Below are positions 32,236 through 44,254 of a DNA stretch of 64,000 bases, piece by piece; position 1 is the first letter of the stretch; every line of letters begins with the position of its first letter. The position numbers were made by a program, and so were the translations under genes. The notes below the pieces were generated by a model, which made no database searches, was not told where the DNA came from, and saw only the letters and a program-made list of their open reading frames with translations. The DNA is from Eublepharis macularius (lineage: Eukaryota > Chordata > Lepidosauria > Squamata > Eublepharidae), in NCBI RefSeq assembly GCF_028583425.1, contig NC_072790.1:8848552-8912551 (forward strand), read 5' to 3'.

Positions 32236-32839
32236 GGAAGACTTCCACACCATAGAAACACATGGGATTGGGGCTGCCAATGGCCACAGCCACAGTTGAC
32301 CTGCACCCAAACTGCCAAATACCACACATACCCTCCCCAAAACCTAACCTCCCCTGTCCTGTGACCAGCCACTTTCTATTGATTCCTGTTATGAGAAAAT
32401 CTCCCACAGCAGGAACCCATGGAATGTGGCATCTATGGCCACAGGAACAGTCCCCCTTTTAAATCCACCCCCCCACAGCCCCACACTGACCCAAAGACAC
32501 CCTCCCCAACATTCCCACACCGGCCACTACCCCAGGAGCAGGCTGGCCAGCTGTCCCCCATTGTTCCCTGTGATGGGAACTTTTAAACTCTCTTTCCCAG
32601 GGCAATTATGCACAGCTCAGGGGTGCCACAATGGTGGGCACACTCCTGAGTGCAAGCTTGTCCCTGTGAAAGAGCACCTGAACCACAGACACCCTCCCCC
32701 AAATTCCCCCACCACCTACAGAGATGGCTGGCCAGCCAGCCCCATTGTTCCCTATGATGGGAACCAACTGCACAACAAAGAATAAAACACAAACACACTG
32801 AATAAAGTTTTTTTAAAAATATTTTCTCACTTTCAAAGT

Positions 32840-33420
32840 ACAAGCAGGCAAAGCATTGTGACACATTACACCAGCAGTCCCCCACACAGAAAAATAACAC
32901 AACTCACTTCACATCAGAGAATTGCCCAAACACAATTGCTGTCAAAAACGGTGATGTGAGTTGTGTTATTTTGTGGTAGACTGCTTTTATGCCCTGTTGT
33001 GCCCTCCTACTGTGTAACCTAAAGCAGTTAAAGAAATAAAGTGTTTTTGACAGCAATTGTGTTTTGGGTGATTCTTTAATGTGAAGTGAGTTGTGTTATT
33101 TTTTTTGTAAGATACTGCTGGCATGCCCTTTGGTGTGCCCCCCTGATGTGCAACCTAAAGCTGTTCAAGAAATAAAGTGTTTTTGACCGCAATTGTGTTT
33201 TTGTGATTCTTTAATGTGAAGTGAGATGTGTTATTTTTGTGTAAGATACTGCTGGCATGCCCTTTGGTGTGCCCCCCTGCTGTATAACCTACAGCTGTTC
33301 AAGAAATAAAGTGTTTTCGACAGGAATTGTGTTTTTGTGATTCTCTGATGTTAAGTGAGTTGTGTTATTTTTCTGTGTGGGGGACTGCTGGTGTAATGTG
33401 GCACAATGCTTTGCCTATCA
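32840..33420. repeat. ~133-bp tandem units with an inverted copy at the left
   Basis: Direct units around AAGAAATAAAGTGTTTTTGA occur near 33027, 33166 and 33299, each followed by CAATTGTGTTTTTGTGATTC and GTGAGTTGTGTTATTTT. The leftmost part (about 32840-32935) is in opposite orientation: GCAAAGCATTGTGACACATT mirrors AATGTGGCACAATGCTTTGC near 33400. The block is thus a tandem array bounded by an inverted repeat. Confidence 0.75.
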
Positions 33421-33434
33421 TCTGGCAGGCAGGT

Positions 33435-35470
33435 CCTGCAATGGCCCGGTGATCCGTTCTTGCCTGTCACTAGAAATGCATGTTTTCAGCAGCAAGCCAC
33501 TGGCAAAGTCCCTGCTAGCCGGGGGCAAGCGAGGAGGGGAGAATGGGATTTCCCATAAATCCTTGTGGTTCCTTCACTTGTCTAATACTAACTGCAGGCC
33601 TTTGGGTACATGGAGCATGTGTTTGTGCAAGCAGAAGTGTTGGAAGAAGTTGCCACTGCTGTTCCTACCACAGCACCTGACATTTCCAGCTGTTAGGCTA
33701 TAGATTTCCTAGCCAGCTGTACATTTGAGCTGAGAGTTACCTGTGAGTTGTCATAAGGAGAATTTGTCATTTGCAATAGTCCTGACTGCTACACATTTTT
33801 TTTGAAGCAAGGAAATCCTACATTATGTCAAGATGTGTTCATCTGAAACACTAGAAAGCAGGTATAAAACTGATGACATGGCTTGGCATTGCTTGAAATT
33901 CCACTTCTTGGCCATAGAAAATAGCCTGAGTCATTTTGGCATGTTTTCCAAGACTTTTCCCGCTGTACAGTGGCGCATTTGTGATCTCGTACACCTTTGC
34001 CAAATCCATTAATGCCACATCCATTCAGTTCACAGGGCTGGGATCACAATGTCTTTTACCTGACTGGTTTTATTCCAATAAGTCCCTGACAGAACCAGGA
34101 TTTGCCTGCCAAGAGAAAATTCTACTAAGAAACCCCTCCTGGTTCAGACCACACTATGGAGTTTGTATCTGGACTTACATTCTGGGGCCACGGATTTGCC
34201 CATAGTGAACTCCCGACCTAGCTTGCGTTATCGTGGCTCACAGCTAGCATAATCCTGTGAGGGAAGGAAGCAGCAGCTGGAATTTTCTCCCATTGGCTGA
34301 ACTATCAAACTTGACTTTAGTTGCAGATGAAATTTGTTGTTCTTGAACAAGCTAGTGACGTTCTCCTCAGGTCAGACACCTATCAAACGTGTATTTGGAG
34401 AAAAACAACGTGAAATTGGACCATTCTTTCAGTTCATTAAAGAGCTGAGAACTCTTCTCCTACAAGCTTAACATGGAAAGCTGCTGGCCAGCAAAAAATG
34501 CATTGTTTAGGCTTCTTGCTGAATACAGAGACTTTTTTTTGTCGTTTGTGAATTACTGCTGCTTGATTTGATTGCTTCCTTGTAAGCGCAAGTGTGTAAT
34601 TTTAATATGTAACCTGAATGCTGACTCATACATTCTAAATCAAGCAATAAGCTGGTGGCAGAAACCCCTAAAACTGTTAATTGTCTCCCACAGTGGTGAA
34701 AGCTTTGAATAAAGGTGACAGCAATTTATCTTAGCCACCAAAAGTCTCTGCCAGTAGCCAGGTCAGCGTGAATGACCTTTCACGAAGGACACCATGGCTG
34801 TGAACTAGGGAACAATCCTATGCAGTTACCCTGTTCTACCACACGTGTGGGGAGAATGTGCTACAGACAATTCTCCCAATATTTGCGATTGGTCACCATT
34901 TTGTCTGAGGGAAGCAATGCGTATATTCTCAGCTTCAAGACGGAAGAAGCAGAACCCTGGAAAAATCAGAATTCTGGTAAACTGAGTCTGAAAATACACA
35001 TGTTCCTTTCAGATTTTCCAACGTTCTGCTTTGTCTGTCCTGAAAATGAATGTGTGTGTTGCCCCTTTTGATCAAAGTGGTGACTGTGTGTACAGGGAAG
35101 ATTGTCTATAGCATTCTCTTCTTATGTGTGATAAAATGTGACTAAAAAGAGTTTATATTGTGATGGATTGCTGACTTTCTGATACACACCCCTCAGCTAG
35201 AGGCAAATGATTCTCTGTCATGTAAGAAATTAGGGGGGAAACTCACGAAAGGTTATCTGAGGTTATCTTTACCTGGGATGCCAGAGACCTGCTGAGGAGG
35301 AATGCATACGTGTTACTTACGTGTTTCCATCCATTTTGGGGAGACTCATTCATGGGAACCATTCTGTGTGGATTCACACTGTATGCCTGAACTCTGAGGT
35401 ACAACAGAACCAACCACTTTTTTATTTAAAATATTTATAGGCCGGCCTTTCTCCTGATCATCTTGTAAGT
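33435..35470. other. Unique sequence, no gene recognised
   Basis: About 2 kb without recognisable mobile elements, apart from a short MITE-like ACAATCCTATGCAGTTACCC at 34814. Plus-strand frames of 89-113 codons have no recognisable motifs. Confidence 0.35.
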
Positions 35471-35471
35471 T

Positions 35472-35675
35472 TCAGGTGGGTAGCTGAGTTGGTCTTTAGT
35501 AGAAGAGCGAGATTCAGGTCCAGTAACACCTAAAAGACCAACCAGATTTCCAGAGTATGCGGTTTTGAGAGTCTTCTGGTGAAGAGAGCTCTGACTCCCA
35601 AAAGCTCATAGCTTGGAAATCTAGTTGGTCTTTAAGGTGCTATTGCACCCAAATCTTGCTCTTGTAGCATTTTGT
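35472..35675 (+). mobile_element. Retroposon, GGTGCTACTGG family
   Basis: Left end GTTTCAGGTGGGTAGCTGAG, then GTCCAGTAACACC, GACCAACCAGATTTCCAG and GAAGAGAGCTCTGACTCC, returning in inverted form as TAGTTGGTCTTTAAGGTGCT. It is the most complete uninterrupted copy here. Confidence 0.7.
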
Positions 35676-36040
35676 GTTTGAAGTACTTCCCGTTCATTGA
35701 GTTGGATCTTACTTTATATCTCTCCTCGCTATAGCACTATCCAGACAGTATTTTTCATACCGGTTCCACATTCCCTTACTTAGTCTTTTTTAGAGCTCAA
35801 AAGGAGTCTCTTTCTCACTGATGAAAAACTGGTAGGATCCAACCTCATTATCTCATTGTAATCCTGACAGCAGCCCTAATAGGTACCCCTATTTTGAAAA
35901 TGGGCGGGGGGGGGGCTTTATATTCAAAGAGAGTAGTTTTCCTAGTTCATTCAGAGCAAAAGCAAGATTTGGATCAGAGAAGTCCTAGATCTCAGTGCAG
36001 TTGCTTAACCATTTCCTGACAGTTTGGACAATTATTGGTC
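35676..36040. other. Unassigned sequence
   Basis: No repeat or exon recognised; a G run at 35904-35915. Confidence 0.3.
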
Positions 36041-37076
36041 TCAGGGCCAAACTAAATGTGATGGTGCCCTTGTGGCTGCCTTGAGGATGTGGCCACCAAG
36101 ACCGTAAGGGCCTGAGCTTGAACAGGCCACAGTGAGCTCTCCTGTTTCCCTCCTGTACCTTTTCTAGTGTCAAAACAGTTATAGGTGGCAAATTGTGGCC
36201 ATTTCAGCTCTTGATAAGGTATGGTGAGGAGAACAGGAGCACCTCTGCCATACTGTGGGTTCAATCAGAGCTCCCTTTCAGAGCTCCTATGATCAAGGGA
36301 TCTTGAGAAATGACTAATAGAATAATTAATTTCTAAAGGAAAATATGCTAGACAGAAATTTAGCAACCAACAAGGTTATCTAGCATCAGATAGGGAAGAA
36401 TCTCCCCCTGAAAATTATTAACCAGAGCACAAGATAAAAGAGGTAAAATCCAACGATTCCTAAAAACAGTAAAAAGAGGACACTCCAATATGAGACAAAG
36501 TGTTAATTTTACCCTGACCACAAGAACAAAGGCGATCTGAATACAGAATATGATAAAATCTGCCATTCAGTACTTCAGAGGGGTTGGCATTCAGTTGAAC
36601 TAGGGGGCAAATGCTCAAACATGATGGAAAGCCATTAAATTTCTCTTGTTGGATGATAAAGACCATGGAGGTAAGATACCAAGAAATTGGGTCAAGCAAA
36701 CTCTACGATCCTGTATCACCGTACTATTATAATCAAGGTTGATAAAACCTAGTGTACTTAAACTAAAAGTGCTTCATAAACTGTGTTTTCACAGTGAAGG
36801 TACACTTTCCCCTTTCTTCCTCATACAGAGGACCTTCAGTCTGACCCTCTCTGGTCAGATGCCAGGCTCCAACTCCCTAACTCTTCAGTTCGCTCCAACT
36901 GTCAAACCCTCCCTCTGTTAGCACTAACCGTCAGCTCATTGCCAACTACCATTCTCTTTCTGGCTAGCCACAGAAGGGGTAAGGGACCTGTCAATCATCC
37001 TCCCTTCCTGCTGCTGTTTCAAGCTCTTACCCACCTCTTGCTGGATTCAGCAGCATATGGCAATCCTGACATTGAC

Positions 37077-37220
37077 TGATTCCGCACACGTTGGATAATG
37101 CACTTTCAATGCACTTTATCAATCGTTTGAGGTGGATTTTTTGTTCCGCACACAAAAAAATCCGTTCCAAATGATCTATAAAGAGGATTGGAAGTGCATT
37201 ATCCAATGTGTGCAGAATCA
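37077..37220 (+). mobile_element. MITE, TGATTCCGCACACG family, copy 1
   Basis: The left end TGATTCCGCACACGTTGG mirrors the right end CCAATGTGTGCAGAATCA. Subterminal ATAATGCACTTTCAATGC mirrors GGAAGTGCATTAT. About 144 bp, non-coding. It interrupts the minus-strand LINE between its RT-distal block and its C-terminal motif. Confidence 0.8.
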
Positions 37221-39843
37221 CTCATTTTCATGTCAATTCTGTTACACCTGGCATCAACAGTCTATGCAAGTAGAAGAGTAAACATCTTGTTTAAGAAAAA
37301 ACAGCAAACCTTCCATGTCTGTGGCAAAGATGGTCTTTATTCTTAATTTAAAATCACTTGCCCATGCCCTATCTTCTGACAAGTTTTGGACTAATTCAGC
37401 CCTGAGAGATACATCTGAGATATACCAAGGAATGCCTATTATCCTACATATAAACTGGCAAAGTGGATGATCAAAAGATTTTGTAATTACCAAGATCTAA
37501 ACAGCAATGCCATAAAGTAGCTGTGGGGTTATTTTTGAATTAACAACTTGAATTGCACCTGGAATATATTTCCTCCGCTTGTAAAAAAGAAGCGAGATAT
37601 CGCTCCAACCATAGGCTTAATCTTATTCACTGCAAACTTACGTTGGGGGAACTAAGACAATTTTGAGGAGAAAACAATTCCCAAATAACAAAACTTCTTA
37701 ACTTGATCAATATCAGAATTTGCTACTGTCCTTTTGGAGAGATCTAAGTTGCTAAGTTTTTTGAAAAAACCAAGATTTTAGATTTGTTATGATTTATTTG
37801 TAAGTCCCCATTTAGGCAATATTTTGAAAATCATCTCAATAGCCTTTTCAGCCCAATCTTTGTTCGAGATATAAGGACTGACTCATCAGCTCAGACCCAA
37901 AGTAGTAATTCCTTCAATGCCAGGCTGGGGGCATGAAACTCTGGAGACAAAAGGCGCAAAATCAGATAATTTAGATATTTAAATATAAGTTGAAAAGAAT
38001 ATAGGTTGTCAAAGGTAAAGCTTTCTGAAAGTTGCCCTCCTCCACCACAGCAAACCTGAACAATGGTATTAGTATATAATCTCTTGATTAACCCGAGTAG
38101 TGTTTTATCCATTGTTGCGCCCGCTGGTTTCTCCCATAGCTTCATCTTACTCACTGAGTCAAAAGCACCCGTGAAGTCCATACAGGCAACTTTCCCCAGG
38201 GCAGGCTGTAGACTTCTCTGCTAAATGAGCAAGAACTAAACAGTCATTAATGGTGGAAAATCCTCTCCTAAAGCCAATTTGTTCCCAACCTAAGATCTTG
38301 TTGGTCTCATTCCATTCCAGTAATCTTTGATGTAAAAAGGAAGCGTATAATTTCCCAGCCAATGACAGATTAGATTGCAAATTCATATCAATATCAACAG
38401 TTTTCCAGAAGTTTGAGGAATCATTGTTAAATGACTTAATCAGAAGGCAACACCCCTTACATTTTTCTCCTCTTTTTCCCCTGAATCAGTTGTTTGTATC
38501 TTTTTTTTTTAAACTCAAGTAATTCTCCTAAGCTATTTAGGGTAATATCTCTTTTAAACTCACGGTGCAATAGCTAAACCCTTCTTTTCATGGTGGTACA
38601 TTCAGAATCAAACCATTTATTTCTGTTAGAGTTGACTCAGACATATTCATATCCTTGTATGGATGTAGTTAAAAAGCTTCAAACAGCTTCAAGTTCATCC
38701 TTGATAAATCCAACTTCTGTCAAATATATCATAGAGCTGACATCTTCTTCTATTTGCGGAGACCAATAAGAATGGAAAATTTCGTTAGCCTGTTTCAGCA
38801 GTTCCTCTTGTTCACTAACCGGGAGGCAGCCTTTGATAGGTAGCATCATAGAAAGAGAGACAGGTAAATGATCACCTTCCAAAAAATCTTGAGCAGCTTA
38901 GCTTCTTATCAAGTACAAGAACTCAAAAGCTACCAAGATATAGTTGATGACACTCACCCCCCTAGAAGCAAAAAAAGTAAAGTCATCCCTTTGGTCAATC
39001 TCCGTACGCCCATTCAGTGTAGTAAGTCCCCTTGATAAAGAAAGTTCAAGAAGCCTCAAAGCTGCTCTGAAGACCTAGCAGGCATTAAAGTATCATCCAC
39101 ATTGGATCCCAGCCAAGTGGCTAATAAGACTTCATTACTCTGCCAATTCTAGCATTAAAATCACCTGCTAAAATAACCACCGTGTCTGGGTAACTCCCCA
39201 TTCACTCATCATCTATGCCCATTAGCATGATCCAGTTTTCATTCATGGTTACTATACTAGCAACAGAGGGTAGATAAATAGAAGTAAAAATCAGAGGATA
39301 ATTGTCCAAAGTGACCAGAACAGCCAAAATCAGATCATGAGAGACCAGAACTTTAGTTGAAATGATATTTAGAGCAGCAGAAATAAGGCTTGCTCATCTG
39401 GTCTCCCTCTCTTGGTCCCGTGGCAAGCACAATGGAATATAGCCTGGGAGAGCAATTTCTTCTAAGGCCCACGTTTCTTGGAGTAAAATAATATATTGCG
39501 TAAGAAGGAGCTGACGTGTGGCGACTGTCTTTTGGAATTCCAACCGGTTACATTCCCGCTCAGTATTTTATATTGATTCACCTCAAGTAGTCACATGTTA
39601 TGCTGTCCGTTGCCAGGCAACACTGGGACAGCACTCCCATTCTTCAGTTGCGCCTGAATTATTGGCTCAAGGAGAATAGGGGCAGAAGGATGATCGCCTT
39701 GTGAGAGGAAATTACATCAGGGTTTTTTTCTCTAGCTACAAGATAATATCACCCACCAGTTTAGACGGGTGTTGGAACTTGGGAATAATTTTTATTTAAG
39801 TCTGTTGAAGCCTTCCCTAATTCCACAGTTATGAGTCTGAGAG

Positions 39844-39986
39844 TGATTCCACACACGTTGATTAATGCACTTCCAATCCTCTTTATAGATCATTTGGAAC
39901 AGGTTTTTTGTGTGCGGAACAAAAAATCCACCTCAAACGATTGATAAAGTGCATTGAAACTGCATTATCCAACGTGTGCGGAATCA
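39844..39986 (-). mobile_element. MITE, TGATTCCGCACACG family, copy 2 (inverted)
   Basis: It is the same element as at 37077 in the opposite orientation: the internal order AAGAGGATTGGAAGTGC of copy 1 appears here as GCACTTCCAATCCTCTT. Ends TGATTCCACACACGTTG and CAACGTGTGCGGAATCA. It lies in the 5' part of the LINE. Confidence 0.8.
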
Positions 39987-40952
39987 GCCTTTGTCTTCCC
40001 TGTCCAGCTTTGTTTTTGATTCACTCCCGTTTTATGTTTTGCTGCCTCATTTTAGTTTATTTAGCTTGAAGCTGTTGTGTACGACCAATAATATCTGACT
40101 GTTCTGAAGTCAGCAGATCACAAAATGATTTTAAGGAATGATCATCAACTGCATTAAGATCTTCATCATTTTTAGGCGTAGAAACTTGCAACTTTTTCTT
40201 AAAGGCCATTATTTCTCCTCTCTTTATGTTGGAACTGCATATCATTGACCAGAGATGTTAAGAGGGGCAAGTTCTCTTTCCATTCTTTGAGGTGGGCAAA
40301 TCCTTCGGCCTTTGGGGCTGAATATTAGTAGAGAGCAAAGGAGTAACAGTTAAGATTTTAAGGAAACGCAGAGAGAAAATGCCGTGTGAATGCAACCACT
40401 CGACATTAGCCATAATCAAAGATGGGATTCTGGGTGAGAAGAAGAGAAGCATTAATCTATCCGACCGAGCGGAGCCCGTCTCTCTTCATAGTACTTTAGG
40501 TTGACGCTATTGATCCATTGATCTAATAATACTGCTAAGTGTTCTCTAATCAAACACTTATTCCTCAATTGATAATATGATCGCTAAAAGGCTAAATGTT
40601 CAGAACCACTCTGCATGGGTCAAAGGCACTACCTTTGTTCTACCAGGCTTTGCAAAACCCCTATTAACGTTCCTATTATCTGTAGGAGATGCCAAATTCT
40701 GGGCAGTTGCTTTCGAAATTAGAGTAGCCAGATTCTCTGTTTTCTCACAATCAAATAAGCCTGCAATACTTGTATATTTAAAGTAGCAATATCCCCATTA
40801 ACTTCCTGAGGAGATTCAGCTGATTCATGTAATTTATTAAATTGTTGAGAACCCAAAAGGTTACCGTCTCCTAATAGGTTATCCTCCACTTCTGTAGGCA
40901 GTGGGTCTTCAATATCTCTGCTCTCCTATGATACATTAAATCCATTACTCAT

Positions 40953-41560
40953 CTTAATATTAGGCTTAGTTTGTTTGGGAGCTTAGTTTGGGAGCTTAGT
41001 TTGTTTGGGAGAAGGCAAAGAGTGTCCTCAAAGGGTCAACCTTTTTTCATACTCTTAACTGGCTATCAGACAGGGCAGGGGGACAAACTCACAAATACAG
41101 ACTCAAGTACAATTTAACAGAATCACTGTAAAATAACTATATCTATGGCTAACAGTAGTGTGAAAGAGAGGATGGAGAAGTCTCCCTGACACAAGCCTCC
41201 TATCTCTTACCCACCAACCTCTTCAACAACAGAAAGGCTAATTAAACCAAGTCAATGTCCTCACAAGGGCACAGTTTTTTTAAAAAAAACCCAAACACTC
41301 AGGCCTGCTAAAGAAGCTACTTTAAGATAACAGCCCACAAACAGAAAGAAGAAAATAATAGAAGTTAAAAGAAGAATTAAGGCTCAAATCAAGATAAATT
41401 TAAAAGAACTCTTTATGGAGCTCAAAATGACGCCACTGGCCAGCACAAAATGGAAACCATCGGGCAATCAGGTTTGGGTCCTCGTGGCATTTTAAAATCA
41501 CTTTAAAATGGCAGCGGCATTCCCATGGCAGACATGAGGACACTGTCTAGTTTGGCCCTT
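40953..41560. other. LINE 5' flank or enclosing element
   Basis: Contains a short direct duplication of a TTAGTTTGTTTGGGAGC-type unit near 40967-41012. It ends at an inverted-repeat-like TAGTTTGGCCCTT. Otherwise unassigned. Confidence 0.3.
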
Positions 41561-42354
41561 AATCCCATAATTATGAACAGAAAAGAGGCTACAATTAAAC
41601 AAAACAACCCATCATCTACTTGATAATATTAGAGTAGGATTTAAGAAGGGTCTGATGAAACCTGACTTTACTAATTAGCAAAGCTATTTGTTGAGAATAT
41701 TTTACTGTTTGCTTTGAAACAAAATGCTGATTTTAGCCCGAAGCAAATTGAAGAAAGAACCCTAATTGCAAAATGTAAGGGGGTGAGGGGAATGGAAATG
41801 TCCTTTGGCAAGTAGTAAGTCAGAGCTCCTAGCTGCCTTGCAAAACCAATCGGGCATCTTCTGCCTCCTTCCAGCCCCAGCTGTGTGGCCGCACTGCAAT
41901 ATCAAAAGCGCCGAATGGATCCAATGACCTTTAGCTTCTCTTTTCGTGCCCACCATTTGGATAGATTTATTTTTCCTGCAAAACAAAGTGTGGCTAAGAA
42001 GACTGACTCATCTCAGATGTTCTATCCACTCCTCTATCTAATTGCAATTTATTCTTTTCATTTAAATAGAAGATGGTCAGAGAGAGAAGACTAATTTATC
42101 ACACTGGAAGGAAATTCTTCGCAAGCGACTGAAAAGATTCATCACTGTATTTAAAGAGAGACACAATGCATCCTTTTTCTTGAACTGATTCCTCTCTCTT
42201 ATAATTCTCTGTAGTAAAGAAATCTGTTTATATGTATTGCAAGCAGTCTCCCAGCAATGAAAGTGATAAAGGCCTGGAAGAAAACACTTGTGTCCCATCT
42301 TCTTCCAAATAACTGGCTGTCATGGACCTGGATTCTGACTCTAACTTGGTGGTG
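41561..42354. other. Unassigned AT-rich sequence
   Basis: No repeat or splice-bounded exon recognised. Confidence 0.3.
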
Positions 42355-42356
42355 AT

Positions 42357-42540
42357 GGTAGAAAAGAGCAAGAGTCCAGCAGCACCTAACAAAATTTGTA
42401 CTAGGGTATGAGCTTTCATGAGTCACAGTGATTCACAGAAGCTCATCCTCTACCACCAATTTTGTTGGTCTTCTGGGTGCTACTGGACTCTTGCTCTCTC
42501 CTACTGCTACAGACAGACTAACACAGCTACCCATCTAGGT
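42357..42540 (-). mobile_element. Retroposon, GGTGCTACTGG family
   Basis: AGCAAGAGTCCAGCAGCACC on the left mirrors GGTGCTACTGGACTCTTGCT on the right, with TATGAGCTTTCATGAGTCAC between. The outer end CAGACTAACACAGCTACCCA is shared with the 47.6-kb copy. Confidence 0.75.
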
Positions 42541-42829
42541 AGCGCTGTAGGGACTAAAAGCTCAAGAGCACAGAACCAGAGCAGGAGGAAGTGGCCACCC
42601 CAGCCAAGGCTCATGATGGACATGAGGGGAAGTTTCCAGGGGCAGGAACTTCAGTTGCTCTGCAGCTCTTCTGGGGCCCAAAGACCCTGGACCACTCCAC
42701 TACTGCACTGAGCTCACAGGTAGCTGAACTGTACTTATTATGGATTTTTAAAAGTATGGTCCAGCAATCAGAAGTTCTCCCACAAGTTTCTCCCAAAAGG
42801 TACCTGCAACTGCCATGATGGATATATAT

Positions 42830-44055
42830 GGTTGAGGAAAGTCTTGAAAGAATGGGCCTCTCAACTGGCTCTCTTCTGTCACAAACCATCGACCAGGCAA
42901 AATTTACAATCAAACAATGAATTTGCGACATCGAACGCCAACAAGACCTAATGAAGTCCCCTGGATTCAAGGCTCCTGAAGCAACACAATTTAGTATGAA
43001 AATGGCCCGGTATCTTAAATCTTTAGATTTCCCCCCTCACAGGAGGGCTTTTACACTGGCTTGATGTAGCGCCATGCCATCAATGATTTTGGAAGAGAGA
43101 TACAAAAAGATCGTATATTCTGAGAGGATCTGCCCCTGCCCTCTAGCTGAGGTGGAAACTATGGGACATGTCCTTTTACACTGTCCCCTCTATAAAGAAA
43201 TTCGAGTCAAGACGACTAGGGATTTTTTTTCAGCTGGAACGTGGTGGAACAGAGTTCTGGTACCTCTTGAAAATGGTCACGTGGCCGGTGGCCCCTCCCC
43301 CGATCTCCAGACAGAGGGGAGTTTAGATGGCCCTCCGTGCCATGTGGCAGACTAAACTTCCCTCTGTCTGGAGATCAGGGGTGGGGCCACCGGCCATGTG
43401 ACCATTTTCTATGGCTATTTTTCGAAGGCTATTTAAACTTTTAAAAGCTCCCCCTTGTTCCAACTGATCCAAAGTCACATCATTGTGCGGTCCTGGGAGT
43501 GTGTGCGCACTTTGCGCACGCACATGTGGTACTGGGGGCACTACCTCCCGCCAAGAGTTGCCCCTTGTGCTGGCAACCCACTGAGTTCCGCCACCTCTTT
43601 TCCCAGAAAAAAACCCCTGGTTAAGACAATTCTTCCTCTTATGGATAGATCTGCTATAGTGACGGACAGTGTATGCTTAGATAAACTACTAATAGATGAA
43701 ACTGTGGCTATTACTATGGTAACAGCCACATCTTGTATGCAGGCGATTAAATTGCGAAATAAATTCCAGTCTGATGCACCTGAGCTCTGATTCAGATCAT
43801 ATTAGGAGGCAATCATATTGTTGCTGTTTTTAGGTCTTTATCTCCAAATTTTAAAATGTTTCGGTAGGATGCTATTTCATATTTTATACTCAATTTTAAT
43901 TATATGATGTAATTTTAATCAGATATTTTAACATCTACATTTGTATTCTTTTAATTGAAGATTCTTTTAACTTGTATATTATATACCTAATAATGAAATG
44001 CTTTGTTTTATAAGTTTAAATCTGGTCGTGGAACGTAAATAAAATGAAACGGAAA
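42830..44055 (+). mobile_element. Second APE-type LINE tail, split by a MITE
   Basis: Frames before the insertion give PSMILEERYKKIVYSERICP then CPLAEVETMGHVLLHCPLYK, the same C-terminal Cys/His motif as the minus-strand LINE at 36.5 kb. After the MITE the frame resumes with VKTILPLMDRSAIVTDSVCL and ends QSDAPEL at a stop near 43790. The remaining AT-rich part to AACGTAAATAAAATG looks like its 3' UTR. Confidence 0.7.
43216..43620. mobile_element. Palindromic MITE nested in the LINE
   Basis: GATCTCCAGACAGAGGGGAG and a mirrored CTCTGTCTGGAGATCAGGGG lie on either side of a centre near 43338, with GAAAATGGTCACGTGGCC mirrored by GGCCATGTGACCATTTTC. The outer right end ACTGAGTTCCGCCACCTC with CCCAGAAAAAAACCCCTGG is a decayed inverse of the AGGGATTTTTTTTCAGC start. 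The flanks TCAAGACG (43207-43214) and TTAAGACA (43621-43628) could be an 8-bp duplication with two changes. A sister copy lies at 61438. Confidence 0.7.
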
Positions 44056-44084
44056 CGGAAATTGCGGTGAGAGTTCTTTGCCCC

Positions 44085-44150
44085 ATATAGTGGTTAGACT
44101 ATCAGACTAGCATCTAAGAGACCCACGTTTGAATTCTCACTCAAGTAATA
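44085..44150 (+). mobile_element. tRNA-derived SINE head
   Basis: TATAGTGGTTAGACTATCAG and ACCCACGTTTGAATTCTCAC are the A- and B-box segments; the body is missing. Confidence 0.6.
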
Positions 44151-44254
44151 CCTATTTATCTCAAGATGTGGTTCTCATATATATGTATTGCACAAAGCGC
44201 ACAAAACATTTGCTACATAAAATTAGAAGAAGCCTACTTTATCAGACATTTCAG

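Larger units (their letters stand above)
31120..33430. mobile_element. hAT-like element made mostly of tandem repeats
   Basis: The left end GGGGTGTGCAATTCGGTATT is the usual start of a lizard hAT family rich in subterminal GAA/TTC motifs. It is followed by a perfect 17-bp hairpin (31183-31199 with 31221-31237) and then by two different tandem blocks. I cannot find a matching right end, so the right boundary is arbitrary. Confidence 0.5.
36350..40952 (-). mobile_element. APE-type LINE, near full length, inactive
   Basis: Reading down the minus strand in fragmented frames: an ORF1-like start MSNGFNV at 40952 followed by DIEDPLPTEVEDNLLG; an apurinic endonuclease with QETWALEEIALPGY, VILAGDFNARIG, GRTEIDQRDDF and EGDHLPVSLS (about 39500-38830); a reverse transcriptase with GFRRGFSTINDCLVLAHLAEK then DFTGAFDSVSKMKLWEK (about 38390-38040); a downstream block LRAELVQNLSEDRAWAS (about 37400); and a C-terminal YSDRLCSCGQGKINTLSH (about 36540). 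The layout is APE, RT, terminal Cys/His motif. It is a decayed genomic copy with many stops and frameshifts. The family could be Vingi-like, which is unverified. Confidence 0.75.

Noticed and set aside
31395..32255. Several plus-strand frames of 86-155 codons
   Set aside because: They repeat with the tandem unit and contain the same words each time.
39844..39986. A conserved hairpin RNA gene
   Set aside because: The hairpin is the inverted ends of a MITE that also occurs at 37077.
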